Assembly: GCA_902801375.1 (NCBI GenBank)
Contig: CADCIB010000005.1
Coordinates: forward strand, 172,241 to 236,240
From: an uncultured Prevotellaceae bacterium
GTDB taxonomy: Bacteria > Bacteroidota > Bacteroidia > Bacteroidales > Bacteroidaceae
Reading direction: 5' to 3'
Length of the DNA stretch: 64,000 nt
Positions 7,970 through 16,134 of this stretch are shown here, piece by piece (positions within the stretch are counted from its first letter, which is position 1; the number at the start of each line of letters is the position of its first letter). Below the pieces are notes generated by a model that was not told where the DNA came from, did no database searches, and saw only the letters and a program-made list of their open reading frames with translations. The position numbers were made by a program, and so were the translations under genes.

Positions 7970-8962
7970 TTATTTCAGTGTAGCGTACATCACGGCCTTG
8001 ATGGTGTGCATACGGTTCTCTGCCTCGTCGAACACCTTCGACTGCTTCGAGCGGAACACCTTGTCGGTGACTTCCATCTCGGGCAGGCCGAACTTATCGT
8101 AGATATCCTTACCAATGGTGGTCTCCAGATCGTGGAAGGAGGGCAGACAGTGCAGGAAGATGGCGGTCGGCTTGGCGTTGGCCATCACGGCGTCGTTCAC
8201 CTGATACGGGCTGAGCAGCTTGATGCGCTGTTCCCAGAGCTCAGGAGCTTCACCCATCGACACCCAGATGTCGGTATAGATGACGTCGGCGTCCTTCGTT
8301 CCTTCCTTCACATCGTCGGTCAGTGTGATGGTGCAACCGTTCTCCTTGGCAATCTCACGGCAGGTAGCCACGAGTTTCTCGTCGGGCATGTTCTCCTTCG
8401 GGCCGCAAGCCACGAAGTTGATGCCGAGCTTGGCCGAAACGACCATGAGCGAGTTGGCCACATTGTTGCGGGCATCGCCCATGAAGACCATCTTCAGGCC
8501 TTTATAGTAACCGAAGTTCTCCTCGATGGTGAGCACGTCGGCAAGCATCTGTGTGGGATGGAAGTCGGTGGTCAGACCATTCCATACGGGAACGCCTGCA
8601 TAGCGGGCGAGGTCTTCCACAATCTGCTGGTCGAAACCGCGATACTCGATGCCGTCGAACATGCGTCCGAGCACCTTGGCGGTGTCTTCGAGCGACTCTT
8701 TCTTACCCATCTGCGATGAACCTGGATCGAGATAGGTCACACCCATACCGAGGTCGTTGCCGGCCACTTCGAATGAGCAGCGTGTGCGAGTAGATGTTTT
8801 CTCAAACAACAGCACAATGTTCTTACCCGTCAGGTACTTGTGCGGTGTGTTGGTACGCTTAAGGTTTTTGAAATCTTTTGAAAGCTGAAGCAGATACTGA
8901 ATCTCTTCAGTGGAGAAGTCGAGCAATTTCAAGAAACTTCTTCCTGATAAACTTCTTGGCAT
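7970..8962 (-). CDS. arcB: Ornithine carbamoyltransferase (probably catabolic)
   Basis: Catalyses citrulline + Pi to ornithine + carbamoyl phosphate, or the reverse. 330 residues. Motifs include the carbamoyl-phosphate loop FEKTSTRTRCSFE, FHPTQMLAD and the ornithine-site HCLPSFHD, as in ordinary ornithine enzymes. Bacteroidetes usually make arginine through an acylated-ornithine transcarbamylase, so an ordinary enzyme beside arcC, with arcA in the same window, points to arginine catabolism; direction is inferred. The gene is also commonly named argF. It is followed by arcC after a repeat-filled gap. Confidence 0.9.
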   Translation of the reverse strand: MPRSLSGRSFLKLLDFSTEEIQYLLQLSKDFKNLKRTNTPHKYLTGKNIVLLFEKTSTRTRCSFEVAGNDLGMGVTYLDPGSSQMGKKESLEDTAKVLGRMFDGIEYRGFDQQIVEDLARYAGVPVWNGLTTDFHPTQMLADVLTIEENFGYYKGLKMVFMGDARNNVANSLMVVSAKLGINFVACGPKENMPDEKLVATCREIAKENGCTITLTDDVKEGTKDADVIYTDIWVSMGEAPELWEQRIKLLSPYQVNDAVMANAKPTAIFLHCLPSFHDLETTIGKDIYDKFGLPEMEVTDKVFRSKQSKVFDEAENRMHTIKAVMYATLK

Positions 8963-9025
8963 AACTTTAATTTACGATTTACTAATTTATTATTTGATAG
9001 ATTATACGAATTCTCTTCGTGCCTT

Positions 9026-9487
9026 TTATTTCAGCACCACTTCGTCGCTGTTGACAATGCGCTCGCAGTAGTGGCAGCGCAGGATGGTGTGCTCAGCGTC
9101 GACCACATGGAAGTGGGTGTGCATGGGTTCGTTGTTGGAGATGCACTTGGGGTTGTTGCATTTCACGATGTCAATCAGCTCTTCGGCCAGCTCCACCTTG
9201 TGCTTCTTCACCACTTCGTAGTCGTGGATGAGGTTCACCACAGCATTGGGAGCAATCACGGCGATGCGGTTGAGCGTCTCTTCCGGAATCTCTACATCGG
9301 CAATCTTGATGATACCCTTTCTGCGCATGCTGCCACTGTCGAGGTTGTTACCGATGGTGACGCTGTTCTGCATTTTGTCGAGACCCAACAGGTTGACCAC
9401 CTTGAACAGGGAGTTGCAAGGGATGTGGTCTATCACGATGCCGTTGCACAGGGCGGCCACGGCCATTTCTTTCTTATTGTTCTTCAT
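9026..9487 (-). CDS. pyrI: Aspartate carbamoyltransferase regulatory chain
   Basis: 153-residue zinc-binding regulatory subunit that confers nucleotide control on the PyrB trimer. The N-terminal allosteric domain begins MAVAALCNGIVIDHIP. The C-terminal zinc ribbon has Cys in CNNPKC and CHYC, the four ligands of the family. The start at 9487 (MKNNKKEMAVA) is the only ATG that precedes the domain closely. Two octamer units (TTGACAAG, TTTACGAG, 9499-9514) lie just upstream. The gene follows pyrB on the same strand, as expected for the holoenzyme operon. Confidence 0.96.
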   Translation of the reverse strand: MKNNKKEMAVAALCNGIVIDHIPCNSLFKVVNLLGLDKMQNSVTIGNNLDSGSMRRKGIIKIADVEIPEETLNRIAVIAPNAVVNLIHDYEVVKKHKVELAEELIDIVKCNNPKCISNNEPMHTHFHVVDAEHTILRCHYCERIVNSDEVVLK

Positions 9488-9574
9488 AATCTTTTTTGTT
9501 GACAAGTTTACGAGTTCTTGCTCCGCTTCGCTTTGCAAGCGCCCCTTTCGGGCCGAGCGGACAAAATTACCTTG

Positions 9575-10483
9575 TTAAAGACCCAGTGCGCGGCAGATGA
9601 GTGCCTGACGGGCATAGAGGCCATTGCGTGCCTGCTCGAAATAGTAGGCCTGCGGCGTGTCGTCCACATCTTGTGCTATCTCTGTGACGCGTGGCAGCGG
9701 ATGGAGCACGCGCATGTTCGGCTTGCAGCCTTTCAGCATGGAAGCGGTGAGGGTGTAGACATTCTTCACGCGCTCATATTCCATGAGGTCGCTGAAGCGC
9801 TCGCGCTGTACGCGCGTCATATAGAGAATGTCGGTCTGGTTGATGATACGCTCGCTGAACTCAGTGGTCTCTTCATATTCGATGTCCAGCTTGCGGCAGT
9901 AAGCCTTATACTGCTCCGGCATGCGCAACTCGTTGCAGGATACGAACTTGAAGCGTGGCTTGAAGAAGTGCATGGCCTCGAGCAGCGAGTGCACGGTGCG
10001 TCCGTATTTCAGGTCGCCCACCATCGTGATGGTCAGGTTCTCAAGCGTGCCCTGTGTCTGGTAGATGGTGTAGAGGTCGAGCATCGTCTGAGTGGGATGC
10101 TGGTTGGAACCATCACCGGCATTGATGATGGGTACTTTCGACACCTCGCTGGCGTAGCGTGCTGCACCCTCCAGGGGATGACGCATGACGATGAGGTCGG
10201 CATAGTTGCTCACCATGACGATGGTGTCTTTCAGCGTCTCACCCTTCGACTGGCTGCTGGTGGAGGCATCGCTGAATCCGATGACGCGTCCGCCCAGGCG
10301 GTTCACGGCTGTCTCGAAACTCAGTCGCGTACGAGTAGAGGGTTCAAAAAACAACGACCCCACCACTTTTCCTTCAAGGATTCGCTGGTTGGGGTTCTGC
10401 TCAAACTCTTTTGCCCGACGAAGAAGCTTGATAATCTCTTCTTTGGTCAGGTCTGTGATTGAAATTAAGTTACGGTTCTGCAT
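9575..10483 (-). CDS. pyrB: Aspartate carbamoyltransferase catalytic chain
   Basis: First committed step of pyrimidine synthesis: carbamoyl phosphate + aspartate to carbamoyl aspartate. The start at 10483 gives [12 protein letters not shown] and 302 residues, normal length. Signatures are [15 protein letters not shown] (carbamoyl-phosphate loop), [14 protein letters not shown] and [10 protein letters not shown] TAnnTTTG promoter lies about 30 bp upstream. pyrI follows after 87 bp, and arcB and arcC continue on the same strand, clustering four enzymes or subunits around one metabolite, carbamoyl phosphate. Confidence 0.97.
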   Translation of the reverse strand: MQNRNLISITDLTKEEIIKLLRRAKEFEQNPNQRILEGKVVGSLFFEPSTRTRLSFETAVNRLGGRVIGFSDASTSSQSKGETLKDTIVMVSNYADLIVMRHPLEGAARYASEVSKVPIINAGDGSNQHPTQTMLDLYTIYQTQGTLENLTITMVGDLKYGRTVHSLLEAMHFFKPRFKFVSCNELRMPEQYKAYCRKLDIEYEETTEFSERIINQTDILYMTRVQRERFSDLMEYERVKNVYTLTASMLKGCKPNMRVLHPLPRVTEIAQDVDDTPQAYYFEQARNGLYARQALICRALGL

Positions 10484-10511
10484 ACGATTGTTGTTTTTTC
10501 TAAATCGCGTG

Positions 10512-10519
10512 CAAAGATA
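10512..10519 (-). promoter_or_regulatory. -7 element of the pyrB promoter
   Basis: TATCTTTG on the minus strand about 30 bp before the pyrB start. A TTG suitable as -33 lies roughly 25-30 bp further upstream. Confidence 0.65.
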
Positions 10520-10635
10520 ATGAGAATCCCGCATCTTTCTATCACACAACGGCACAAAAAAAGTTAAATGGCAGAAAAAAACTTTCCAAACCGCTGCCCC
10601 CTTCTTGGCATCGGCAGTGGACCGACGCCCTTCGG

Positions 10636-11184
10636 TCAGCGGCCTACCACCTTCTGTGCGGTATGATCACTGTAGCTGACTATCTGCAGGCCTTTGGTCT
10701 GATCGCTGACTTTGCGCCCTGCCACATCGTAGCGTGCCGTCTCTTCGCGGGGTGCAGCGGTAGCCGGCTTACTGTGCGTGGCTGCCTGCTCGTGGTTTTC
10801 GATCACCTCAAAGTTCTCTATCGAGCTGTCGTTGAAGGCACTCTCGCCTATCAGCAGGTGCAAGTTGCGCCCATCGCTCACCTCGTTGTGGATTCTCAAG
10901 GTTTTCAGGTATTTCGTTCCCTGAAAAGCATTGTTGCAGATACGACGCACCGACGACGGCACCTCGAACTCCTCGCGCGGGTTCATGGCCGGATAGCGCA
11001 CCAGGGCAATGGGTATGTCGTCGTAGATCATGTACAGCACACCATCGATGCTCTTGATGGTGTTCGATGCCGTGAAATACGATGTGGCGATATAGCCCGT
11101 GGGGAAATCGGCCTGCGTTTCCAAAGTCTGTGCCTCTGCCGATAGTGCCAGCATCAGCATCAGGATGGTTGATAGTTTCTTCAT
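10636..11184 (-). CDS. Small exported LRR-like protein with Prevotella-type C-terminal tail
   Basis: 182 residues with signal peptide [19 protein letters not shown]. The middle ([29 protein letters not shown]) resembles a single BspA-type leucine-rich repeat block. The end ([19 protein letters not shown]) matches the YDLQGRR tail of larger exoproteins in this window, but the usual NGKKVVVR terminus is altered to QKVVGR. It may be a reduced relative of the BspA-like protein at 13297. Function unknown. It shares strand with the DUF1349 gene 59 bp upstream. Confidence 0.7.
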   Translation of the reverse strand: MKKLSTILMLMLALSAEAQTLETQADFPTGYIATSYFTASNTIKSIDGVLYMIYDDIPIALVRYPAMNPREEFEVPSSVRRICNNAFQGTKYLKTLRIHNEVSDGRNLHLLIGESAFNDSSIENFEVIENHEQAATHSKPATAAPREETARYDVAGRKVSDQTKGLQIVSYSDHTAQKVVGR

Positions 11185-11243
11185 TGCAAGTGTTTTTTAT
11201 AGGTTTTGGATATTGCTACTTTCACCCAGTTGACCCAGTGCCA

Positions 11244-11984
11244 TCAGTTCGTTTCGTCGGGCTGTTGGCCGTCGTGTGCCTTCCAAGCACACTCCGTTAT
11301 CTTCATGTCCGTGAAGACTGCCGTGAACGACGATTCCTCTGGCGAGCAGGCATAGATGCCAAAGCTGATTTCCTCAGCGGCAGCCGGCATGTGGCAGATG
11401 CGCATCTGACTGAAATCCTGACCGTTGGCAGAGCATTCGATGCAGTAGTCGTCCTCACGGCGTGAGAAGCGATACCACATGGTCTTCACATCGGCAGCAA
11501 TGGCGGTGGTCGCCCAGTCGGAATAGCCCTGGTTGGTCACCACACTGCCCAGATGCTGAAACGCCTCATTCTCGTATTCCACAGAGCCCTTCAGCCAGTT
11601 CTCGCTGTCGAGATACATCACGACGCCGCACTGGTCGAAGCGGTGATGGCTCTGCGTGAAGTCGGTCTTCACGACGAAGCTGAAGAATTTCTCGCGCGTC
11701 TTCATCTGAAGCACGGGGGCATTGTCGTTCTGGAAGTGGTAATAGGTGCGCTGCCACAGGTCGGTATGCGGAGCAGTGGTAATCGTGATGGTATCACCTT
11801 TGACCTCAGAGCTTGCAGGCTCCCGGGTCCACTGGAGTTTGCCCAGGTCGATACGTCCGCTGTCAGCGAGCGCCACTTTCACGTCATCTACAAAATCTGT
11901 CGTCGGGGGCTGCTCCCCATTACTGCTACAGCCAGTCAGCGCGGCAGCTGCTACTGCCATCAGCATTATGTGTTTGATTCTCAT
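11244..11984 (-). CDS. DUF1349-type concanavalin-fold lipoprotein
   Basis: 246 residues. Lipoprotein signal MRIKHIMLMAVAAAALTGC, then a beta-sandwich with WQRTYYHFQNDNAPVLQMK, FDQCGVVMYLDSENWLKGSVEY and EISFGIYACSPEESSF, the pattern of DUF1349 proteins (regulation-of-enolase-1-like, related to beta-xylosidase accessory domains). Probably binds a carbohydrate or similar ligand at the cell envelope; no catalytic residues can be assigned. The neighbours on the same strand are small exported or redox proteins and give no pathway. Confidence 0.75.
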   Translation of the reverse strand: MRIKHIMLMAVAAAALTGCSSNGEQPPTTDFVDDVKVALADSGRIDLGKLQWTREPASSEVKGDTITITTAPHTDLWQRTYYHFQNDNAPVLQMKTREKFFSFVVKTDFTQSHHRFDQCGVVMYLDSENWLKGSVEYENEAFQHLGSVVTNQGYSDWATTAIAADVKTMWYRFSRREDDYCIECSANGQDFSQMRICHMPAAAEEISFGIYACSPEESSFTAVFTDMKITECAWKAHDGQQPDETN

Positions 11985-12011
11985 ATCCTTTCAATTGTTG
12001 TTATTCAAAAA

Positions 12012-12578
12012 CTACTTCAACTTACTACCGTCAGCGAATGCCTTGCCCACGGTCTTGCCAAGCTGGATATAGGTGTGATGGACCGGGTCGTAAGTGATCA
12101 GTCCCATCTTCTCCACATCGGGCTTGCCATCTTCAGCCAAGTACTTTTCATCGCAGAGGATATTGACGATTTCGGCCACAAGATAAAAGCCCGTTGCCGA
12201 CTCATCGATTTTCTGCTTCACGCGGCATTCCAACGTCATGGGCAACTCCTTGAACACAGGAGCATTCACATGGGGGGCTTTTTCGCAAGTCCATCCCGCC
12301 TTCTCCATCTTGTCGGGCGTATTCCTGCCGCTGACGATGCCCACATAGTCGGCGGCCACCAGTGTCTCTGCCGTAGCGAAGGCCACGGTGAACTCAGGAT
12401 TCACGGCCAGGTTGTCCGTCGTAGCATGGGCACCCAGCGAAATCATGATTTCGTGCATATCCCACTGTCCACCCCACGCTGCATTCATGGCGTTGGGCTT
12501 CCCGTCTTTGTCGAAAGTGCCGATGATCAGCACGGGTTGTGGCAACAGCCACGATGTAGATTTGAAACTTTTCATCAT
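12012..12578 (-). CDS. Flavin reductase-like FMN-binding split-barrel protein
   Basis: 188 residues. WLLPQPVLIIGTFDKDGKPNAMNAAWGG is the first strand pair and FMN loop of the flavoredoxin/flavin reductase family (quoted in parts: QPVLIIGTFDKDGKPN, NAMNAAWGG). Later SLGAHATTDNLAVNPEFTV and TLECRVKQKI follow the family order. Cytoplasmic, no signal peptide. Likely an FMN-dependent reductase or electron carrier; the partner is unknown. Confidence 0.82.
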   Translation of the reverse strand: MMKSFKSTSWLLPQPVLIIGTFDKDGKPNAMNAAWGGQWDMHEIMISLGAHATTDNLAVNPEFTVAFATAETLVAADYVGIVSGRNTPDKMEKAGWTCEKAPHVNAPVFKELPMTLECRVKQKIDESATGFYLVAEIVNILCDEKYLAEDGKPDVEKMGLITYDPVHHTYIQLGKTVGKAFADGSKLK

Positions 12579-12626
12579 TATTTATTGGTTAATCGTTTGA
12601 CATTTTCTCTCTTTTTCAGGGTCGAT

Positions 12627-12965
12627 TCAAGCAGTGCCCTGCTCATCCATCGCTTCAATGTAGAAGCTGAACGGACGGAAGCCATCGTTGCAACTGATCA
12701 TTGCGCTCATCGGGTTCTTCATCCATCCGTCGTAGAAATTGCCCTCGCCCCTGGCCAGCGATTCCACAAACTCACGCATCGACGACCAAGCAGAAGGGCA
12801 CATGCCTTCAGGGCATTTCCCATCCTCGGAAATCCATACCTGCCCCTCCCTGACGTCGCAGGTATGCTCAATAGGGTTCTCGAATCGCAGCATCAAGTCT
12901 GGGTAGACCGTCTGGCGGATGGCTGTAATCTTTACTTTCTGAGCGTTTTTTTGTTCAGTCATCAT
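12627..12965 (-). CDS. TIGR04076 family protein
   Basis: 112 residues. The start at 12965 gives MMTEQKNAQKVKITAIRQTV. Conserved family features are the two Cys in GKCPEGMCPSAW and the closing block MISCNDGFRPFSFYIE. The role of the family is unknown; the spaced cysteines suggest metal binding or redox, which is inference. Genes of this family often sit near small oxidoreductases, and here a flavin reductase-like gene follows 49 bp downstream. Confidence 0.75.
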   Translation of the reverse strand: MMTEQKNAQKVKITAIRQTVYPDLMLRFENPIEHTCDVREGQVWISEDGKCPEGMCPSAWSSMREFVESLARGEGNFYDGWMKNPMSAMISCNDGFRPFSFYIEAMDEQGTA

Positions 12966-13118
12966 CGTTTTATAGGAAAGTTTGGTGCAAAGATAGCATG
13001 TTTTGCGTGAAATACCGAACACGAAACCACTTATTCCATCATTTCTTTCGCATTTTTAACGTGTATTCTTCGTTGTTATCAATCACAATAGTAGCAACAA
13101 CAACTACAGCATTAAGTT

Positions 13119-13206
13119 GTTTTCCAAGTCAGAAAACGTTGTTTTCCAAGTCAGAAAATATTGTTTTCCAAGTCAGAAAACGATGTTTTCCGCGTCAGAA
13201 AACAAC
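13119..13206. repeat. 22-bp tandem array A, four units
   Basis: Units start at 13119, 13141, 13163 and 13185, exactly 22 bp apart. Each has a 19-bp core GTTTTCCAAGTCAGAAAAC (last unit GTTTTCCGCGTCAGAAAAC) whose ends GTTTTC/GAAAAC are inverted repeats, then 3 variable bases. It lies about 90 bp past the stop of the BspA-like gene. The same core occurs inverted in array D (55850-55893). Confidence 0.95.
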
Positions 13207-13230
13207 TCCAACCCCGTAGTCCAATAAAAC

Positions 13231-13263
13231 AATAAAAGGAGCAAGCCACAATGGACTTGCCCC
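13231..13263 (-). terminator. Terminator of the BspA-like gene
   Basis: On the minus strand, stem GGGGCAAG (13256-13263) / CTTGCTCC (13238-13245), 10-base loop, then TTTTATTG. It lies between the stop codon at 13297 and array A. Confidence 0.75.
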
Positions 13264-13296
13264 TTCTTGATTGACGCTTACACTCAGTTCCTCTTT

Positions 13297-15705
13297 TTAT
13301 CTGACGACGGTCTTCTTGCCGTTCTGAATGTACAGGCCGGGCTTGGTGGGCGCCGTCTGCAGCTGCTGGCCGTCGAGGGTGTACCATGCTGCGGGAAGCG
13401 TGGTGCGGGTAGCGGGGAGCGATATGCCCGTCGGGATGTTGGGCAGGTTGTAATTAATCTTGTTGAACCACAGGAACCACGGGTCGCAGTTGTAGTGGTC
13501 GAGGGAGCCTTCCGGCACGGTGAGCTCGGCATAGCGGTCGGTCTTCAGGTCGAAGGCCTCGTTGTTGTCGATCGGATCGCCCCAGAAGTCAACCAGTTGG
13601 ATGTTGGAGTTTCGAATCTTCACGTCGGCGAGTTTCAGACAGTTCTTGAATGCCCCTTTGTAAAGCTTTCTGACAGAACGAGGCAGGTCGATGGAGGTGA
13701 GACTCTCGCAACCATTGAAGGCACTGCCTTCGATGTACTGGAGACCTTCGTTTAAGACAACACTCTCCAATTGCTTACACTCCTGGAAGGTGTATTCTTC
13801 AATGCGTTTCACGCCTGACGGAATCTCAATGCTGGTGAGAACAGATCCATAGAAACCATAGTCTCCCAGATAAGTGAGGCTTTCGGGCAACGTGATGGTT
13901 TCAAGTGCAGGGCAGAAGGCGAACCCATGAGCTTTAATCTTCTCCAGACCTTCTGAGAGGAATACGTTCACCAGTTTTTTGTTGGACTGGAAGGCATATT
14001 CGTCGATCACCTTGACAGAAGCCGGTACATTTGCCGACACCATCTCATCACAACCTGCCAGTGCCCAGACACCAATTCGCTCTACGGTATTGGGAATGCT
14101 TACGAATGTGATTTTTTTACACATCGTGAATGCATAGTCGCCCAGTTCCACCACCTTGAAATCGAGGGGCTTGTTGGGAATGTTGACCGTTCCCTCCGTT
14201 TTATCGTCGATGCTCGGCGTCAACAAGTCCTGACCATACACGCGGCAGGTCTTGTCGGCCGCGCTGATAATCTGGAACATCATGTCGTGTCCGCTCTTGA
14301 ATGGATAGGAGAAGATGTCGCCGTCCTGCGGTTCCATCTCCTCAATTTTGGCGAACTCGTCGGGCACGAAGTTTGTATAGACGGAGGCATTGGCGAAGGG
14401 TACATGCAAAGTGGCACTCGAGTGGGATGGGATCCCTTCCCAGACACCACTTCCTGAAACATTATGTCCAGCCAGATAGACATCCGTCAGTTTGTTGCAA
14501 TTGATCACGGCACCAAACCGATAAGTCTTTAGCGACTTGGGCAGGCGAAGCTCCTTGATAGCCGTATTGGCAAAAGCCTTGTATTCGATGGCCTCAATAC
14601 CTTCCTGCAGCTCCACCTCCATCAGGTTCGTGAGGCGGCTGAAACCATGAGTATCGCCGTAAGGATTAAAATCGCTGATCGTTTTGCACGTTCCGGGCAC
14701 AACGGCTTTCGTCACATAGTCCATCGATCCTGAACCTGTTACGAGGGAAGACAATTTTGTGATGTCGAAGCCTAACATCTGCTCCGGAAGGGTGAAGGTG
14801 GTGACGTCAGAGCCTACCTGCTCTTCCGTTCCCAGATAACTGCACTCATAGCGCTCGTTGAGCTCGTTGTATTTCGACACACGAAGATTTGCCATATAGC
14901 CCAAGGTTTCGCGGTCGCGGATAATAACATTGCAGTTTTCCAGTGTCTGGGGATAAAAATACTCCTTATTGTTGTTGAACTGTTCACTCAGCTTATTCAT
15001 CCATTCGCTGGTATTACGACTGACGGTATAGACATTTGCCATGCAGTACTTTATGCCGTAGTATTCTTCATAATAAGTATCGTAGAAAACATCAAATTCG
15101 AAATTGGGGCATTCGCTACCTAAAAAAATAATATTTTGCAACAGTGAACAACCTTTAAACGCACTACTATTAATGTTTCTCACGGAAGCCGGGATAACAA
15201 CAGAAGACAGACTGGAGCAATCACTGAATGCAAGATTATCTATGGTTATAACTTGATGCGGGATGTAAACATCCACCAGATTCGTGCAACCATAGAACAA
15301 AGCAACGCGTACTATTGAAAGCTTTTCGGGGAGCCAACATTTCTTTAAATTCGTACACTCGTTGAATGCCATTTGACCAATCTCCACTATTGTCTGAGGA
15401 ATCTCTACCTCAGAAACAGAACAATCACTGAATGCCCAACTTCCAATTCCAGTCACCGTATATCCCATGACGGTTTCAGGAATCGTCACCGTACCTGTCA
15501 CAGTTTTATCGATACATGCGCTGCCATCTTGATTCATGCTAACCTGGCATGTTTTTTCATCTTCATTAGTGACAGAAAACGTCATCCTCACACCTTCCTT
15601 GGTCTTTGTGATAAACGTGTCGCCTACGTCGGCCAACAGGTTCGCAGCTCCAGCGACCATCATGATGGCCGCGAGCATTAGTTTTTTTGTTAATAGCTTT
15701 TTCAT
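13297..15705 (-). CDS. BspA-like leucine-rich-repeat exoprotein
   Basis: 802 residues. Signal peptide MKKLLTKKLMLAAIMMVAGAANLLA. Two LRR_5 (BspA/TpLRR) regions, about residues 65-210 and 530-730, carry repeats such as SDCSSLSSVVIPASVRNINS and NGCESLTSIDLPRSVRK, which form a curved beta-solenoid. A linker domain between them has a second YPFKSGHDMMFQI segment resembling the N-terminal domain. The C-terminus (WYTLDGQQLQTAP...GLYIQNGKKTVVR) is the tail shared with other exoproteins here. Relatives are surface or secreted adhesins; the ligand is unknown. Promoter 15871-15902; terminator and 22-bp array follow. Confidence 0.9.
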   Translation of the reverse strand: MKKLLTKKLMLAAIMMVAGAANLLADVGDTFITKTKEGVRMTFSVTNEDEKTCQVSMNQDGSACIDKTVTGTVTIPETVMGYTVTGIGSWAFSDCSVSEVEIPQTIVEIGQMAFNECTNLKKCWLPEKLSIVRVALFYGCTNLVDVYIPHQVITIDNLAFSDCSSLSSVVIPASVRNINSSAFKGCSLLQNIIFLGSECPNFEFDVFYDTYYEEYYGIKYCMANVYTVSRNTSEWMNKLSEQFNNNKEYFYPQTLENCNVIIRDRETLGYMANLRVSKYNELNERYECSYLGTEEQVGSDVTTFTLPEQMLGFDITKLSSLVTGSGSMDYVTKAVVPGTCKTISDFNPYGDTHGFSRLTNLMEVELQEGIEAIEYKAFANTAIKELRLPKSLKTYRFGAVINCNKLTDVYLAGHNVSGSGVWEGIPSHSSATLHVPFANASVYTNFVPDEFAKIEEMEPQDGDIFSYPFKSGHDMMFQIISAADKTCRVYGQDLLTPSIDDKTEGTVNIPNKPLDFKVVELGDYAFTMCKKITFVSIPNTVERIGVWALAGCDEMVSANVPASVKVIDEYAFQSNKKLVNVFLSEGLEKIKAHGFAFCPALETITLPESLTYLGDYGFYGSVLTSIEIPSGVKRIEEYTFQECKQLESVVLNEGLQYIEGSAFNGCESLTSIDLPRSVRKLYKGAFKNCLKLADVKIRNSNIQLVDFWGDPIDNNEAFDLKTDRYAELTVPEGSLDHYNCDPWFLWFNKINYNLPNIPTGISLPATRTTLPAAWYTLDGQQLQTAPTKPGLYIQNGKKTVVR

Positions 15706-15870
15706 GCAATTCTGTTTTTTATGTTGAAATAATTAGTTTGCATAGTTTTGTGGGCGCAGCACGCATGGCGCTCCTCATCCCTGGAAATGTTGTAGTTGTC
15801 TGGTTCTTAAAGTTTTGATGATTAACTGGTTATATAATTATTTTTTGCGATGATATTCATTACGTCAGTG

Positions 15871-15902
15871 CAAATATAACACATTATTTAAAACTTACCA
15901 AA
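15871..15902 (-). promoter_or_regulatory. Promoter of the BspA-like gene
   Basis: Minus strand: -33 TTTG (15899-15902), 20-bp spacer, -7 TATATTTG (15871-15878). A leader of about 160 bases follows before the start codon. Confidence 0.8.
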
Positions 15903-15983
15903 CAATTTGCCAAAAAAAACATGATTCTCTATACGAATCTCTTTCTTGATAAGATAGTGGGTTAGTAATGAACCTCCTATGGG

Positions 15984-16017
15984 GGAGGTCAATCAGCGAG
16001 GGATGCTGAGTAGTTAC
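15984..16017. repeat. 34-bp dispersed repeat, copy 1
   Basis: Matches 31606-31639 in inverted orientation at 32 of 34 bases (core TCAATCAGCGAGGG). Both copies lie about 115-220 bp upstream of a plus-strand gene (pruA, ltaE). The 15706-16134 gap otherwise holds only the two promoters. Confidence 0.8.
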
Positions 16018-16069
16018 CATTTTGCGATGAGCCTCAAAAAAAGTTAAATGTGACAAAAAAACTTTTCGG

Positions 16070-16103
16070 TTGCATATAATCTCAATGGATATTCGTAAAT
16101 TTG
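16070..16103 (+). promoter_or_regulatory. Promoter of pruA
   Basis: -7 TAAATTTG at 16096-16103 and a possible -33 TTG at 16070-16072 with a rather long 23-bp spacer. The start codon follows after 31 bp. Confidence 0.65.
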
Positions 16104-16134
16104 CACGATAAAATAATCTAACCTAATAGCATTT

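Noticed and set aside
11553-13010. 485-codon open frame on the plus strand across three minus-strand genes
   Set aside because: It spans DUF1349, flavin reductase-like and TIGR04076 genes in antisense and has no recognisable domain.
13119-13206. Array A as a CRISPR array
   Set aside because: The gaps between cores are only 3 bp, no leader or cas genes are near, and other arrays of the same period do not keep the unit sequence.
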